The notes beneath the pieces were generated by a model, which saw only the letters and a program-made list of their open reading frames with translations, did no database searches and was not told where the DNA came from. A stretch of 64,000 bases of DNA from Cotesia glomerata (taxonomy: Eukaryota > Arthropoda > Insecta > Hymenoptera > Braconidae). The DNA is taken from assembly GCF_020080835.1 (NCBI RefSeq), contig NC_058159.1:26818474-26882473 (forward strand). Reading direction: 5' to 3'. Numbering within the stretch: the first letter of the stretch is position 1; each line of letters begins with the position of its first letter. Of the stretch, positions 22,042 through 32,567 are shown piece after piece. Position numbers and translations under genes: made by a program.

Positions 22042-25000
22042 ATGGCCAACCTGAACTTTGAGCAGCCACCAAGGAGTATAGCGACAGCGAGTCTTTCTTC
22101 ACGAGGAGCTGGCGGAGGGGGCTTAAGCTCTTCCACCCTCGTGGGTCATGTCACACCTACCTCGGGCATGTTCTCAGGGTCTGCGAGTACCTCGAGTACG
22201 GCGAACTCGGCGATTGTCGGGGCCAGCATTTATCCAGGCGCCTCAGGCGCAGCGTCTCAGTCTGTTGGGCATCAACCTCAACAGCAACAGCTCTCTCCTA
22301 TGGGCACCAGGGGACTGTTTGGCCAGAGAGCTTTTACGGACAGACGAACTATGCCTTCTCTTGGGTCAGTTAATGGCCAACCTCTTATTGGTCCAACAAT
22401 AAATAGATTAAAATAATTATTTTACTATAAAAAATTACTACAACACAAAACTATCCAGCGTATCTTCATTTTCAGGATCCACTTAGTCTGTTTTATCTCC
22501 AAAAAAATATCCTTACTGCTCACCTGCATGACATTTATTACACTTACTAATTTTATCATTAATTTAATTTATTTTATTTTATTTAATGAGGAATAATTAA
22601 TATAACCTGGCTGTTAATTTTACAGAAACTCTAATCCAATGGGTAGTATGGGAAGTTTTGGAATACCTCAGAGTCGGAGTTACGGATCTCAAGGTGCGAT
22701 CAACAATTTTCATTCTGTGTTTGGGAGCGGAGGAGGCGGAGACACCAGCACCCCTCCACTGTTAGACCTCTCGGAGTTTCCCTCGTTGACGAATCGAGGC
22801 CAGGGCGACTCCATGCCTCAACCTAGCCCGATGCCGGGCAAACAAGCTTATGGTTCGTTTTTATTTGTGATAAGATCTAGTAATGACATTGGCTAAACCA
22901 TAACGTAGATCCTTATCTCGTTGCAGTTGGTATGGTAAAACAGCCGACGTCTGAAGCGAGCGAATTCACGATGAGCTCTGAAGACTTTCCTGCGTTACCT
23001 GGCACGCAAAGCAGGGAAGGTCCATCTCCTGGAGGAAGTGTAACGGGGGATAAAAATCTCTCGGTTGGTCTTGGTCCTGAAATCGGTCAAGATGTACTAC
23101 AAAATAATAGAGCACCTGGTTCCGAAAAGTCACAAGCGTCGAAAAGAGGCATCCAAACGTCACCTGATGGTATTTTTTATTTTAATATTTAAGGGGGGAA
23201 CTTAAAGACGTGCACTGATAAAAAAGTTAACTTCATGCAAGAAAAAAAATCTTGGACTAAGTAAGGTAAAAGACCCAGTTATTGACACTGGTCTAGTTGA
23301 TTGACACTTGCAATTTTATTCTAATTAAAAAAATTAAATGTTCTCAAAAAACCAATTTTCTTAGAATTTATAATTTAAAAATTATACTTATTAATTTATT
23401 AGAGTCGATTTGTTTTATTTAATTAAAATAAAGCTGCAAGTGTCAATAACTGGGTCTTTTACCTTATACCATTTTGAAGAAATTGGTTTCTACTGAGTCA
23501 AGAGAAAAAATTCTTGAGACAAGAAAAATTAACTTTAATCAAGAATAATTTCTTGACTCAATAATTTTTTCTCTTGACTCAAGAAAATCATTTTCTTCAA
23601 AATGGTATACTTAGTTCAAGATTTTTTTTCTTGAATCAAGTTTACTTTTTTATCAGTGTGTAGAAGGCCGTTTTTATGCTGATTTTCATTGATTTTTTCA
23701 AGGTATAAAAAATTAATATTATTTATTGAAACGATCAGGTTATTTTATACATATATTTATGAGTATTTTTTCGTATTAAACAATAATATCACTTAACAAA
23801 TAGCGGAGAGATCAGCTGATACACATCGTAGGTTGTCATCCGACTTAGTAGTTGGTGTGCAATATGGAAGCCACAATTTTTATCTGAAATCAATGGCACA
23901 AAAAAATTACTTTTTTTATACGTGTATCTTCTATATGAACCTAAATTAAAAAAAAAAAAAAAAAAAAAAAAGTAAAAATTTTCATTTTTTAGAGGGCTGG
24001 GAAATTAAGTCGTGATTTTTTACCATTTTTTCATACATTTTTTATTAAAAAAAAAAATATTTTTAATAAAAATATCGCTTATGATGGAGGTTCATACTCA
24101 GCGTAATTGTATAAAGAAAAGTAATTTTTCTGTGTCATTAATTTCAGATAAAAATTATGGCTTCCATAGTGCACACCAACTGCTAAGTTGGAAGACAATC
24201 TACGATGTGTATCAGCTGATATCACCGCTACTTTTTAAATTATATTGTCGTAAAATATGGAAAAATATAAATATATATATAATAGGGTGGTCGTTAAAAA
24301 TTAAATTTTTTCCGGTGCCTAAAAAAATCCTTCCTTTTGACGAAAAACTTCGGGACAAATTTTGCTTTTTTATTTTAAACAACAAGAATACGTCACAGTA
24401 TTTAAATTTGGATAAAAAATCATGAAAACAGGCTTGTACGAAGTTAAATTCTTTACAAAAGGGTTTCTTTCAGTTTTAGATAAAGTTTATATCCATTGAG
24501 ATAATCTTATTAGTAAACTTATAAACTCTATTGAGTCATTCTAGCACTAAGAACTTTATTTTTCCGGAAATATGAACAATTCTTTCAAAATATTTTAAAG
24601 TTGGGAGCTTCATCTAAAACCAAAAGAAAACCCTTTTGTAGAGAATTTAATATTCTACACTGAGAAAAAAAAATACTTATACTCATTTAATAATTTCTTG
24701 GTTCAAAAAACTCGCTGACGATCAAATATTCTATTATTATTAATTATTAATTTCTGAAGAAAAGAACATCAATATTTATCTTTGGATAATAGATAAACAA
24801 AAGAATAGCTTTATTTAAATTAAGTAAAAATTATTTCAATCAATTTAACAATTTCTTGAGCTAAGAATATATATTCTTGAAAAATTTCAAGAACATAAAT
24901 TCTTGTATCAAGAAAATTTTCTTAATAGAAGTATTTTTTTTCTTAGTGTACAAGCCTGTTTTCATGATTTTTGTCCAAATTTAAATTCTGTGACAAATAT

Positions 25001-27080
25001 TTAAAAAAACTATAATTTTATCGAAAAATGAACTTCAATTGACCGCTGGCACGTGTTCTTTTTGTTTAAAATCAAAAAGCAAAATTTTTCCCGTAGTATT
25101 TCGTCAAAAGGAAGGATTTTTTTGGGCGCCCCTAATGTATAAAATAACCTGATAATTTTGATAAATAACATTAATTTTCATACCTTAAAAAAATAAATAA
25201 AAAATCAGCATGAAAACATCTTTGTACACGTATTTCTCTCCTTAATCAGCTTTTGGTATTTTTAATATTGTAACTATTAATTATATTTTTTTTTTTTAGG
25301 AAAAGTAACGAATATACCAGCAAGTATGGTGAAAGATCAATTTGGAATGGTAGGATTGTTAACGTTTATCAGAGCAGCAGAAACGGATCCTAATTTGGTA
25401 TCACTGGCACTCGGTCAAGACTTAACAGCCCTAGGACTAAATCTAAATTCTCCTGAAAACCTTTACCAAAATTTCGGTGGACCCTGGGCAGAGACGTCAT
25501 GTCGACCGCAGGATATTGACTTTCATGTGCCGCCAGAGTATCTCATAAATGCAGCTATAAGGTATTAGATTAATTTATTTAAACAAAAAAAATTTTTTTT
25601 TTTTTTTTATAAATTATAAACCGGAATTATAAAAAATAAAAAGAATTATTTATTTAAACATATCAAATATTTCTCACTCATATCAATAATACAATCTCAT
25701 TTGTTTTATTTATTCAAGAGATAAGTTGGCACCTGTAAAACTGAACCGGTACAAGGATGATCTCTTGTTTTATATGTTTTATACGAATGTTGGTGATGTG
25801 TTACAATTAGCCGCAGCGGCTGAATTGTAAGTACTAATTATAAAGTAACCAGCTTAACAAGTTTAGACTCTTAATTATTATCATTAAGGGGGTATTCTAG
25901 TCTAGAAGCATGAATTTCAGGTAATTTTTTGAAGTGTCGTAAAAAAAAGGCAATCAATATTTTTACCATCCATTTTTTTATAAGTTATTTATTAACATTA
26001 CAAGAATACAGAAAAAAATAAAAAAAATAAAGTTGAAAATTCAAAAAATTGGCACGTGACCATACCCACGATTCCAACCCTCCTAGCAATCTGAAATAAA
26101 AAAATAAAAAAGATTATTAATCTAGAGTAATGTCGTTCAATTTTTACTATTTTTAAAAAATTCGAAAAAGTAAAAAAAAAGTAGTACAAAAAATATTTTT
26201 TTTTCACGCAGTCGCCATTTTGTGAAAAAATTTTTTTTAAACTTTTCCATAGTCCATGCCATAGCGACATTACTCTAGATTAATAATCTTTTTCGTTTTT
26301 TTATTTCCGATTGCTACACGGAAAGAACAAGATGACACTGGATATCATCCCAGATTATACTCAGTGATATCTGTGGTGAAAAAAAATTTCAGATAGTAGC
26401 TAAAAAAAAATCCAGATTATACTGCGTGATATCTGAATTATACTCATTGTAATCTGGATTATACTCATTGTTATCTGGATTATACTCATTGTAATCTGGA
26501 TTATACTAGCTACTATCTGATTTTTTTTTTCACTCAGTATAATCTGGGATGATATCCAGTGTCATCTTGTTCTTTTCGTGTAGGAGGGTTAGAACCGTGG
26601 GCATGGTCACGTGCCAATTTTTTTTAGACCCCCCCCCCCCACTTCATCAGCTGCTAATTTTTTGAATTTTCAACTTTTTTGTATTTTTTTCTGTATTCTT
26701 GTAATGTTAATAAATAACATAAAAAAATGGATAGTAAAAATATTAATTGCCTTTTTTTTTACGGTACTTCAAAAAATTACCTGAAATTCATGCTTCTAGA
26801 CTAGAATACCCCCTTAATCTTGAATCATAAGATTGATTAATCGTGTTTGTAATTAAACAGGTATAGCAGAGAATGGCGGTATCATATGGAGGAGAAGGTT
26901 TGGATTACGCAAGCACCAGGTCTTGGATTGGTTGAAAAAACTTCGACGTATGAACGTGGTACTTATTATTATTTTGATGCGCAAAACTGGAGAAAAGTAG
27001 CCAAGGAATTCCATCTTGACTATACGAAGCTGGAGAGTAGACCTCATCTTCCTACGACCTTTCATCAAACCCAGCCTTGA
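22042..27080 (+). CDS. Rga: CCR4-NOT complex subunit 2 (CNOT2 / Regena), six coding exons
   Basis: CNOT2 is a structural subunit of the CCR4-NOT deadenylase, where its NOT box pairs with CNOT3 on the CNOT1 scaffold. Coding exons are 22042-22364, 22626-22852, 22927-23169, 25300-25561, 25719-25826 and 26861-27080, all in phase, giving 460 residues (human 540). The N-terminal half is low complexity (Ser/Gly/Gln) with the two conserved FP motifs LLDLSEFPSL and MSSEDFPALPG. The C-terminal NOT2/3/5 domain begins near residue 265 with KVTNIPASMVKDQFGMVGLL and includes LTALGLNLNSPENLYQNF, CRPQDIDFHVPPEYL and STYERGTYYYFDAQNWRKVA. An acceptor at 22015 implies an upstream untranslated exon. Introns 3 and 5 are almost entirely TTAA transposons. 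Identity is certain. The start MANLNFEQPPRS is chosen because it opens the exon after that acceptor. Confidence 0.95.
23213..23658. mobile_element. 'CAAG' family element with CACTGATAAAAAAG ends
   Basis: The ends CACTGATAAAAAAGTTAACT and TTTACTTTTTTATCAGTG are inverted repeats, flanked by TG on both sides (23211-23212 and 23659-23660). It is inserted in the arm of the TTAA element at 23193 and is itself interrupted at 23264-23464. Confidence 0.75.
23264..23464. mobile_element. 201-bp MITE with AGGTAAAAGACCCAGTTATT ends
   Basis: The left end AGGTAAAAGACCCAGTTATT (continuing GACAC) is matched exactly by the right end AATAACTGGGTCTTTTACCT. It is flanked by TA on both sides. It is the innermost layer in this arm of the CNOT2 intron 3 nest. 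The perfect terminal repeats suggest a recent insertion. Confidence 0.85.
23801..24230. repeat. Long imperfect palindrome (arms of about 110 bp)
   Basis: The left arm from TAGCGGAGAGATCAGCTGAT to about 23913 is mirrored by 24115-24230, ending ATCAGCTGATATCACCGCTA. Shared phrases include CAGCTGATACACATCGTAG and GTTGGTGTGC. It lies inside the TTAA element of CNOT2 intron 3. A 137-codon open stretch from 24012 has no recognisable protein and crosses the palindrome, so I do not call it a gene. Confidence 0.7.
24313..25131. repeat. Second long inverted repeat in CNOT2 intron 3
   Basis: The left arm GGTGCCTAAAAAAATCCTTC...CTTTTGACGAAAAACTTCGG is mirrored by the right arm ending GGAAGGATTTTTTTGGGCGCC. 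A second paired stretch (ACAGGCTTGTACGAAG / GTACAAGCCTGT, with AAAACCCTTTTGTA) lies closer to the centre. The centre is interrupted by the CAAG element at 24658-24948. Confidence 0.7.
24658..24948. mobile_element. 291-bp TA-flanked CACTGAGAAAAAA element ('CAAG' family)
   Basis: The ends CACTGAGAAAAAAAAATACT and AGTATTTTTTTTCTTAGTG are inverted repeats, with TA on both sides. The interior has TTCTTGGTTCAA / CTTGAAAAATTTCAAG phrases. It is inserted in the palindrome 24313-25131. Confidence 0.8.
25888..26813. mobile_element. TTAA-flanked palindromic element filling CNOT2 intron 5
   Basis: The ends GGGGGTATTCTAGTCTAGAA and TTCTAGACTAGAATACCCCC are perfect inverted repeats, continuing as arms of about 200 bp. 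TTAA flanks are at 25884-25887 and 26814-26817. Near the middle is a second hairpin (ATTAATCTAGAGTAATGTCG and its mirror, 26117-26289) and the TA element at 26317-26580. Without this insertion the intron is about 104 nt. Confidence 0.88.
26317..26580. mobile_element. 264-bp CACGGAAAGAACAAGATGAC element
   Basis: TA-flanked, with ends CACGGAAAGAACAAGATGAC and GTCATCTTGTTCTTTTCGTG. It is a close relative of 11729-11990. The interior repeats ATCTGGATTATACTCATTGT. It is nested in the TTAA element 25888-26813. Confidence 0.88.
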
Positions 27081-27516
27081 CTGCAGGTTAATTGACAACC
27101 ATTAACAAAAATGCCTCTTAGATCGACGTTGTGCTAGATTAATATTATTTTTATTTTTTTTTTTTTTTCGTATTTTTACTTATATTACGCTTGTTTAGTT
27201 CTGTTTATTTACAGTTTTATTATTGAGAAATAAATGAAAATGAAAGTTGATACTTGTTTCAGATTTCTCTGTGGATACTTGAGCTGAATATGAGCTGGGC
27301 GAATCCAGCAATTGTATAAATGAACAAATTTAATAATCTTTAATAAAAACATTAAATTCGAAGAGTAATAAATAAAAAAAAAAGACATTTCTTGCACGCC
27401 AGCTTTTATATATTCCATTTTGCATTTAAATAATTCCTCCATCATTTACTAGAAATTTATTATTTATTTTTTTTTTTAGTAAAAAATATTATTAAACATT
27501 TTTTCTTTATTAACAT
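27081..27516. other. CNOT2 / malonyl-CoA decarboxylase convergent 3' regions
   Basis: These 436 bp between two converging stop codons are A/T-rich. The string AAATAAATGAAA near 27228 and the TTTATT strings near 27460-27520 may act as poly(A) signals. No gene is seen. Confidence 0.5.
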
Positions 27517-30500
27517 TTATTTATTTCTTAATTTTTCTGCTTTTTCCACCAAGGCAATAACTCCCTCAGAGGCTTTTATTTTATTGCCCTCGATGTAATT
27601 GCGACTATTATCTTCAGTCTCACTCAGAAAGTATCTGTAATTAACCATCAGTCCGCAGCTATGCTCCGAGCCACGGGGTGACGGATCAGCCATCCAATTT
27701 ATTCGCCACATCACAGCCCCGTTACGAAGATGAAAGTTTGCTGTCAATAATTAATTGCTTTATTATCATTATTACGTATTACTTATAACGCTATCACCAT
27801 TTATTGATTATTAGAGTACCAACCGACAGCATTAAGAGCGTAATTACGTCGCTTCTCTCTGTATAAATACCACGCACAAGCTCTCATCAATGGTTCTTTC
27901 AATTCACTAACAATATGTTTGTCATTCATCCACAGAGAATTATTAAATAATTTTTTTAACGCTAAAAAAATATCATCAGTACTTAAAATATTTTTTATAT
28001 TTATTAATTCATCTTCGGTGAAGATTGCGGTGGGATCTAAAAAAAAAAAAATTTTTTTTGGTAAATATTTACAAGTACACCGAAAGAACAAGATGTCACT
28101 GAATATCATCCTAGATTATACTCAGTGATATTTGTGGTGAAAAAAAATTTCAGATAGTAGCTAGTATAGTCTGGATTATACTGATATCTGGATTATATTC
28201 ATTGTAATCTCCTATTTCACCCAGTAATATCTCTGATTATACCGCGTAAGATTATACTAGATCTCAAGCGTCACAAAAAAAATGTTGACTTTTTGGGTGA
28301 TTTTATTTAACAAGAAGTTAGAAATTTATAATTGTCAACTTAAATTAATAAAACATTAACAAAAAAAATTTGTGCCACTTGGGATATAATCCGAGATAGT
28401 ATCCAGTATAATTTGAATTTACTCCGTAGAATCTTGGATTATACCCAGTGATATCTTCACCATTTTTTTCTAGCGCCGCGCACTTAGCATTATCATATCT
28501 ATTATGTATTTCAGGGTAATTGGAAAAAATAGACCTGGAAAAAAATTTTAATTATGAAAAATTCATATTATTTCATTAATTAAAATTATTGTAAAATAAA
28601 AATAATAATAATAATAATTTCATTCATCTGAAATAATGTGAATCTTTCATAACTTTGCAATTTTTTCCGGTTCTATTTTTTCAAATATTGTTTTGAAGAC
28701 TATATAAAATTTTTTTTCACCACAGATATCACTGAGTATATTCTGGGATGATATCCAGTATCATCTTGTTTCTTCCGTGTAGGGTTCTCTATTTTAATTT
28801 TCATTTTTTTGAACGAAATTTCTATTTGATTTTAATGATATATTTTTTTTTTGAAAAATATATAAAAAAATGAACGATTAAAAAAAAAAAAGTTGATTAT
28901 AACAATTTTAACAAATTTTCAAAAAAGTTTATAAATTTTTAAAAAAATTGTGACATTCAACTTTTTTTTTTATGTACTTTGTAAAAAAAATATATCAAAA
29001 AAAAGATAAAATAGAAATTTTATCCAAAAACATGAGAGCCAAAATTTTTTCCAACTTTCGAAGGCAAAAAAGCTATCGAAATCTTTATTTTTTTTTTTCA
29101 CGACATTTTTTATCATAAATGCGCCGTAAAAATAAGCAGAATAAAAAAATAAATTTGAAAATCTTAATTTTTCATCTAAATATGGCCAAAAATAGGATGG
29201 ACCTCATTGTAAATAATTACCAAATTTTTAAATTTAATTTATTAGACCAATTGATTTATTTAATTACCTTGCTTAATATTATCGAGTAACCACAGTCTAA
29301 ACTTTGGGATAGGTGATAAACTTGAAAGCTGATCGATCATTGGAAATTCACGTATCACTTCCTTAGCAACTTCCTTGATTAAATAATTACCAAGCTCAAT
29401 ACCCTAAATTAAATTTATAAAATTAACATCTTGGTTTATTTTTTTAAACATTAAAAATTTATTTTTACTTTTAATCCCTTTTGAGTAGTAGCAATTGAGT
29501 AAAACACCGCAGCTTTTATGTGATTAACATTTTCTTGTATTGACAGAGTTGTAGTTTTTTCGACAATTCGTTTTTCAGCTTCTTCAATACCCTTAACAGT
29601 CTCTGGAATTACATCACAAAGAGCCGTGTGAAGGACTACCAAAGGCTCTCGAGGCATTGAAGGATGTGTAAATATATAACAGCGACGATAAGGGCCCACC
29701 CGCCGTTTCAAGTCAATCCAATTTTTTATAGGATGTATCGCTTCGTAATCTGAAATCTTTTTTAATAAAATTTATTTATTTATACACGACTATTTATTGC
29801 ATACGATTAATTATAAATAATTTACTTTCTGTAACATGTCGCAAGAACTCTGCCATGTTATCCGCTCCAAGTGTAAAAATCCAACGCTGAACCAAAGTAA
29901 CAGTAAATCATGCAAAGTCAAATTTAATTGCTGCATTATCGCCGATTTTTCACCATCTGTAGACTCTGATAGTAATTCCTGAAAGTCTAGGGCTTTTTAA
30001 TATTCATGTATTTATATAAATTTTTTTATATTGTGATAAAAGTACCAGAACGTCAGTCCGTAAATCAACGAGGAATTTAACTCCACCTTCCAATCTTCCC
30101 ATTAGAACAAACAGCCAGTGATACCGAGGAGTAAGAGCCTTTTTTAATATATTTTCTCTTGTTAGTAATTTTTGATAATTTTCTTCCTGAAAAAAAATTA
30201 TTTTTTTAATATGTAACTTTTTTATAAGATTAAAAAATTTTTTTTAATTATTTATATTATTAAGAGAATAAGAAAAATTTTGTGTCCAGGATAGTTATAT
30301 GATAAAATCGGTTTTTTTAGGCAAATTTAGTGTCATTGCAACGGTCTTGATTTGAATTTGTGCTTTTTCAAGGTTTCATTTCATTTTCACTGATAGTCAA
30401 TTTATTATGATGAGTATTTACGCTGCATTCAAAAATGCTCTATCTCTAGATACATAATTAAGAGATGACCTTGTATCTTGTGAACTATTGACATTTTTAA

Positions 30501-32325
30501 AGATATAAGCTCATCCCGATGTTACACTCATCAAGACCTTTCATTTAAGTACCAACATCAATTTTTCATATATTTATATATATTATATATATATGTATAT
30601 ATGAAAAATATATCAAAATGCATGTGGGTACTCAAATAAAAGCTCTCTATGAGTGTAACATCGGGATGAGCTTATATATTTAAAAATGTCAATTGTTAAG
30701 AAAGTACAGTAATTATGCAATAATTAAAAAACGACCTAGTATCTTGAAAACTATTGACATTTTTAAAGATATAAGCTCATCCCGATGTTACACTTATCGA
30801 GACCTTTCATTCGATTACCCACATCAATTTTTCATATATTTATATATATAATATATATGTATATCGACGTTCTAATTAGCAAATTGTCTAACTCAATTTT
30901 AGAGAATATTCTATTTGTACGAAAAAAACAATTAGTTAAAAATTTATTATTACTTTAAAAAACCATTTTATATAATTATTATCTAATAGAGATATAATAT
31001 TCATGTTTGAATCATTCAAATAATTTATAATTCGATTATGGCTACATCAAAATGTTAAAAAATCACCCTCTAAAAAAATATGGAGTTAGACAAATTGCTA
31101 ATTAGACCATCGATATATGAAAAATATATCAAAATGTATGTGGGTACTCAAATGAAAGCTCTTGATGAGTGTAACATCGAGATGAGCTTATATCCTTAAA
31201 AACGTCAATAATTAAGAAAGTGCAGTGCAATTTAACATAATTAAGAAACGACCTTGTATCTTGTAAACTATTGATATTTTTAAAGATATAAGCTCACCCC
31301 GACATTACCCTCATCAATACCTTTCATTTAAGTACCCACATCATTTTTTCATATATTTATATATATTATATATAAGTATATATATGAAAAATATATCAAA
31401 ATGCATGTGGGTATTCAAATGAAAGCTCTTGATGAGTGTAACATCGGGATGAGCTTATATCTTTAACAATGTCAATAGTTAGAAAAGTACAGTGCAATTT
31501 AACAAAAGTAATTATTTAGCAAAGACCTTGTATCTTGTGAACTATTGTCATTTTTAACGACATAAGCTCATCCCGACATTACACTCATCAATACCTTTCA
31601 TTTAAGTACCAACATCATTTTTTCATATATTTATATATATTATATATATGTATATATGATAAATATATCAAAATGCATGTGGATACTCAAATGAAAGCTT
31701 TTAATGAGCGTAACATCGTGATGAACTTATATCTTTAAAAACGTCAATATTTAAGAAAGTACAGTGCAATTTAACAAAAGTCATTATTTAAGAAAGCAAA
31801 ATTTTATTTATTTATTGTTCACAAGTCATAGCAGTCACATAATGACTGCAAGGTTGCTAGTTTGGATTAAGAACTTACTTGTGTTGATGAAATTTTATCA
31901 GCAAGATTTTGAATATGTTTATGATCAACTGCATATTTCAAAGCTAGTGCCCAGAGGAAATCCTGTTTGCTCTCTATTGACAAATTTTTATACAAACAAC
32001 ACAATAATTCTACTTTGTTCTGTAAAAACAAAATAATTAATTAATTTAAGTATTATAGTATGCATAATAAAAATATATAAATATAAATATAAATTACTTC
32101 AATGATCCAATTACTGATATTAGTTTCTTTAAATTTAAAAATTTCATCAACAAGGTCTTCATTTATCGGAGCATGTAACGTATTTTTAGGTGGATTCAAA
32201 TGTTTTGATGCCGAATCTGATAAAGCCGCTTTGATAATATGACGAGAATTATAATCAACGTGTGACAATAATAATTTATTTAAGCGAAACACTATTGCAC
32301 TTTGACAAATTATTTTTTTAAACAT
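27517..32325 (-). CDS. Mcd: Malonyl-CoA decarboxylase, eight exons
   Basis: The enzyme converts malonyl-CoA to acetyl-CoA and CO2, relieving inhibition of fatty-acid import and clearing malonyl-CoA in mitochondria, peroxisomes or cytosol. Minus-strand exons are 32325-32098, 32019-31879, 30186-30046, 29978-29826, 29756-29469, 29403-29268, 28036-27824 and 27740-27517, giving 507 residues (human 493). Family signatures are RRVGPYRRCYIFTHPSMPRE, EPLVVLHTALCDV, SSLSPIPKFRLWLL (catalytic Ser region, about 344-357), LMRACAWYLYREKRRNYALN and ANFHLRNGAVMWRINWMAD with the presumed catalytic His near 437. The N-terminus (MFKKIICQSAIVFRLNKLLL) is basic and hydrophobic, as expected of a mitochondrial presequence. 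The C-terminus ends EKLRNK and lacks the SKL peroxisomal signal of the human enzyme. Exon 5 uses an acceptor with almost no pyrimidine tract. Identity is certain. Confidence 0.95.
28078..28779. mobile_element. Enlarged CACGGAAAGAACAAG element (CACCGA...CCGTG)
   Basis: The ends CACCGAAAGAACAAGATGTC and ATCATCTTGTTTCTTCCGTG, with TA flanks, match the 262-264 bp elements at 11729 and 26317. This 702-bp copy has been enlarged, in part by the CCCAAG MITE at 28263-28383. It lies in intron 6 of the decarboxylase gene. Confidence 0.75.
28263..28383. mobile_element. Tiny MITE with CCCAAG ends (copy 2)
   Basis: This 121-bp relative of 17240-17364 has the left end mutated to CTCAAGCGTCAC and the right end GTGCCACTTGGG intact. 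It is inserted in the element 28078-28779. Confidence 0.75.
30251..31860 (+). mobile_element. Non-autonomous Helitron-like element, copy 3
   Basis: The 5' end is TTTATATTATTAAGAGAATA (TC mutated to TT). The 3' end has a clean hairpin GCAGTCA-cataa-TGACTGC followed by AAGGTTGCTAG and host T. It holds about four palindromic units and a nested MITE at 30864-31113. It fills decarboxylase intron 2 and ends 18 nt from the donor of exon 2; without it the intron is about 82 nt. Confidence 0.85.
30864..31113. mobile_element. 250-bp TA-flanked MITE nested in the Helitron-like element
   Basis: The left end TCGACGTTCTAATTAGCAAA (then TTGTCTAACTC) is mirrored by the right end, whose reverse strand reads TCGATGGTCTAATTAGCAAT (then TTGTCTAACTC). 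TA is on both sides. It has split one of the palindromic units at its AT-rich centre. Confidence 0.85.
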
Positions 32326-32567
32326 TTTTATCGCTGTGACATTTGTTAACAGAAAAAAAAAGATTATCGAGTCATCATAAATGACCCATGTGTTTACTTG
32401 GGTTAACTTACTGCAATTATTGGTGTAAAATAATAAGCGGTTAACTATCAGTAAATTTTATTTTAGTAAAATATAATTCTCTGAATTTATAAAAATTCAC
32501 TATAAGAAAAAAAAAATTGTTCACTTAATTTATCATTATAAATAGTCTTTTAAAATGAAATTTACTT
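32326..32567. other. Spacer between TERT stop and decarboxylase start
   Basis: These 242 bp lie between two genes on the minus strand. They must hold the TERT 3' end and the decarboxylase promoter and 5' UTR. They are A/T-rich and I see no specific element, although the spacer is short for an insect intergenic region. Confidence 0.4.

Larger units (their letters stand above)
23193..25241. mobile_element. Large TTAA-flanked palindromic element, outer layer of a nest in CNOT2 intron 3
   Basis: TTAA is present at 23189-23192 and 25242-25245. Once the CAAG element at 23213-23658 is removed, the left arm reads ...GACGTG|TAGAAGGCCGTTTTTATGCT and runs for about 115 bp. It mirrors the right arm TTTCATGCTGATTTTTTATT... 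(reverse strand), including CAGGTTATTTTATACAT in both. Three further inverted-repeat elements lie inside. Excluding the whole insertion leaves an intron of about 77 nt. Confidence 0.75.

Noticed and set aside
24012..24425. 137-codon open stretch
   Set aside because: It crosses a palindrome arm inside nested transposons and is rich in Phe/Ile/Lys from A/T composition.
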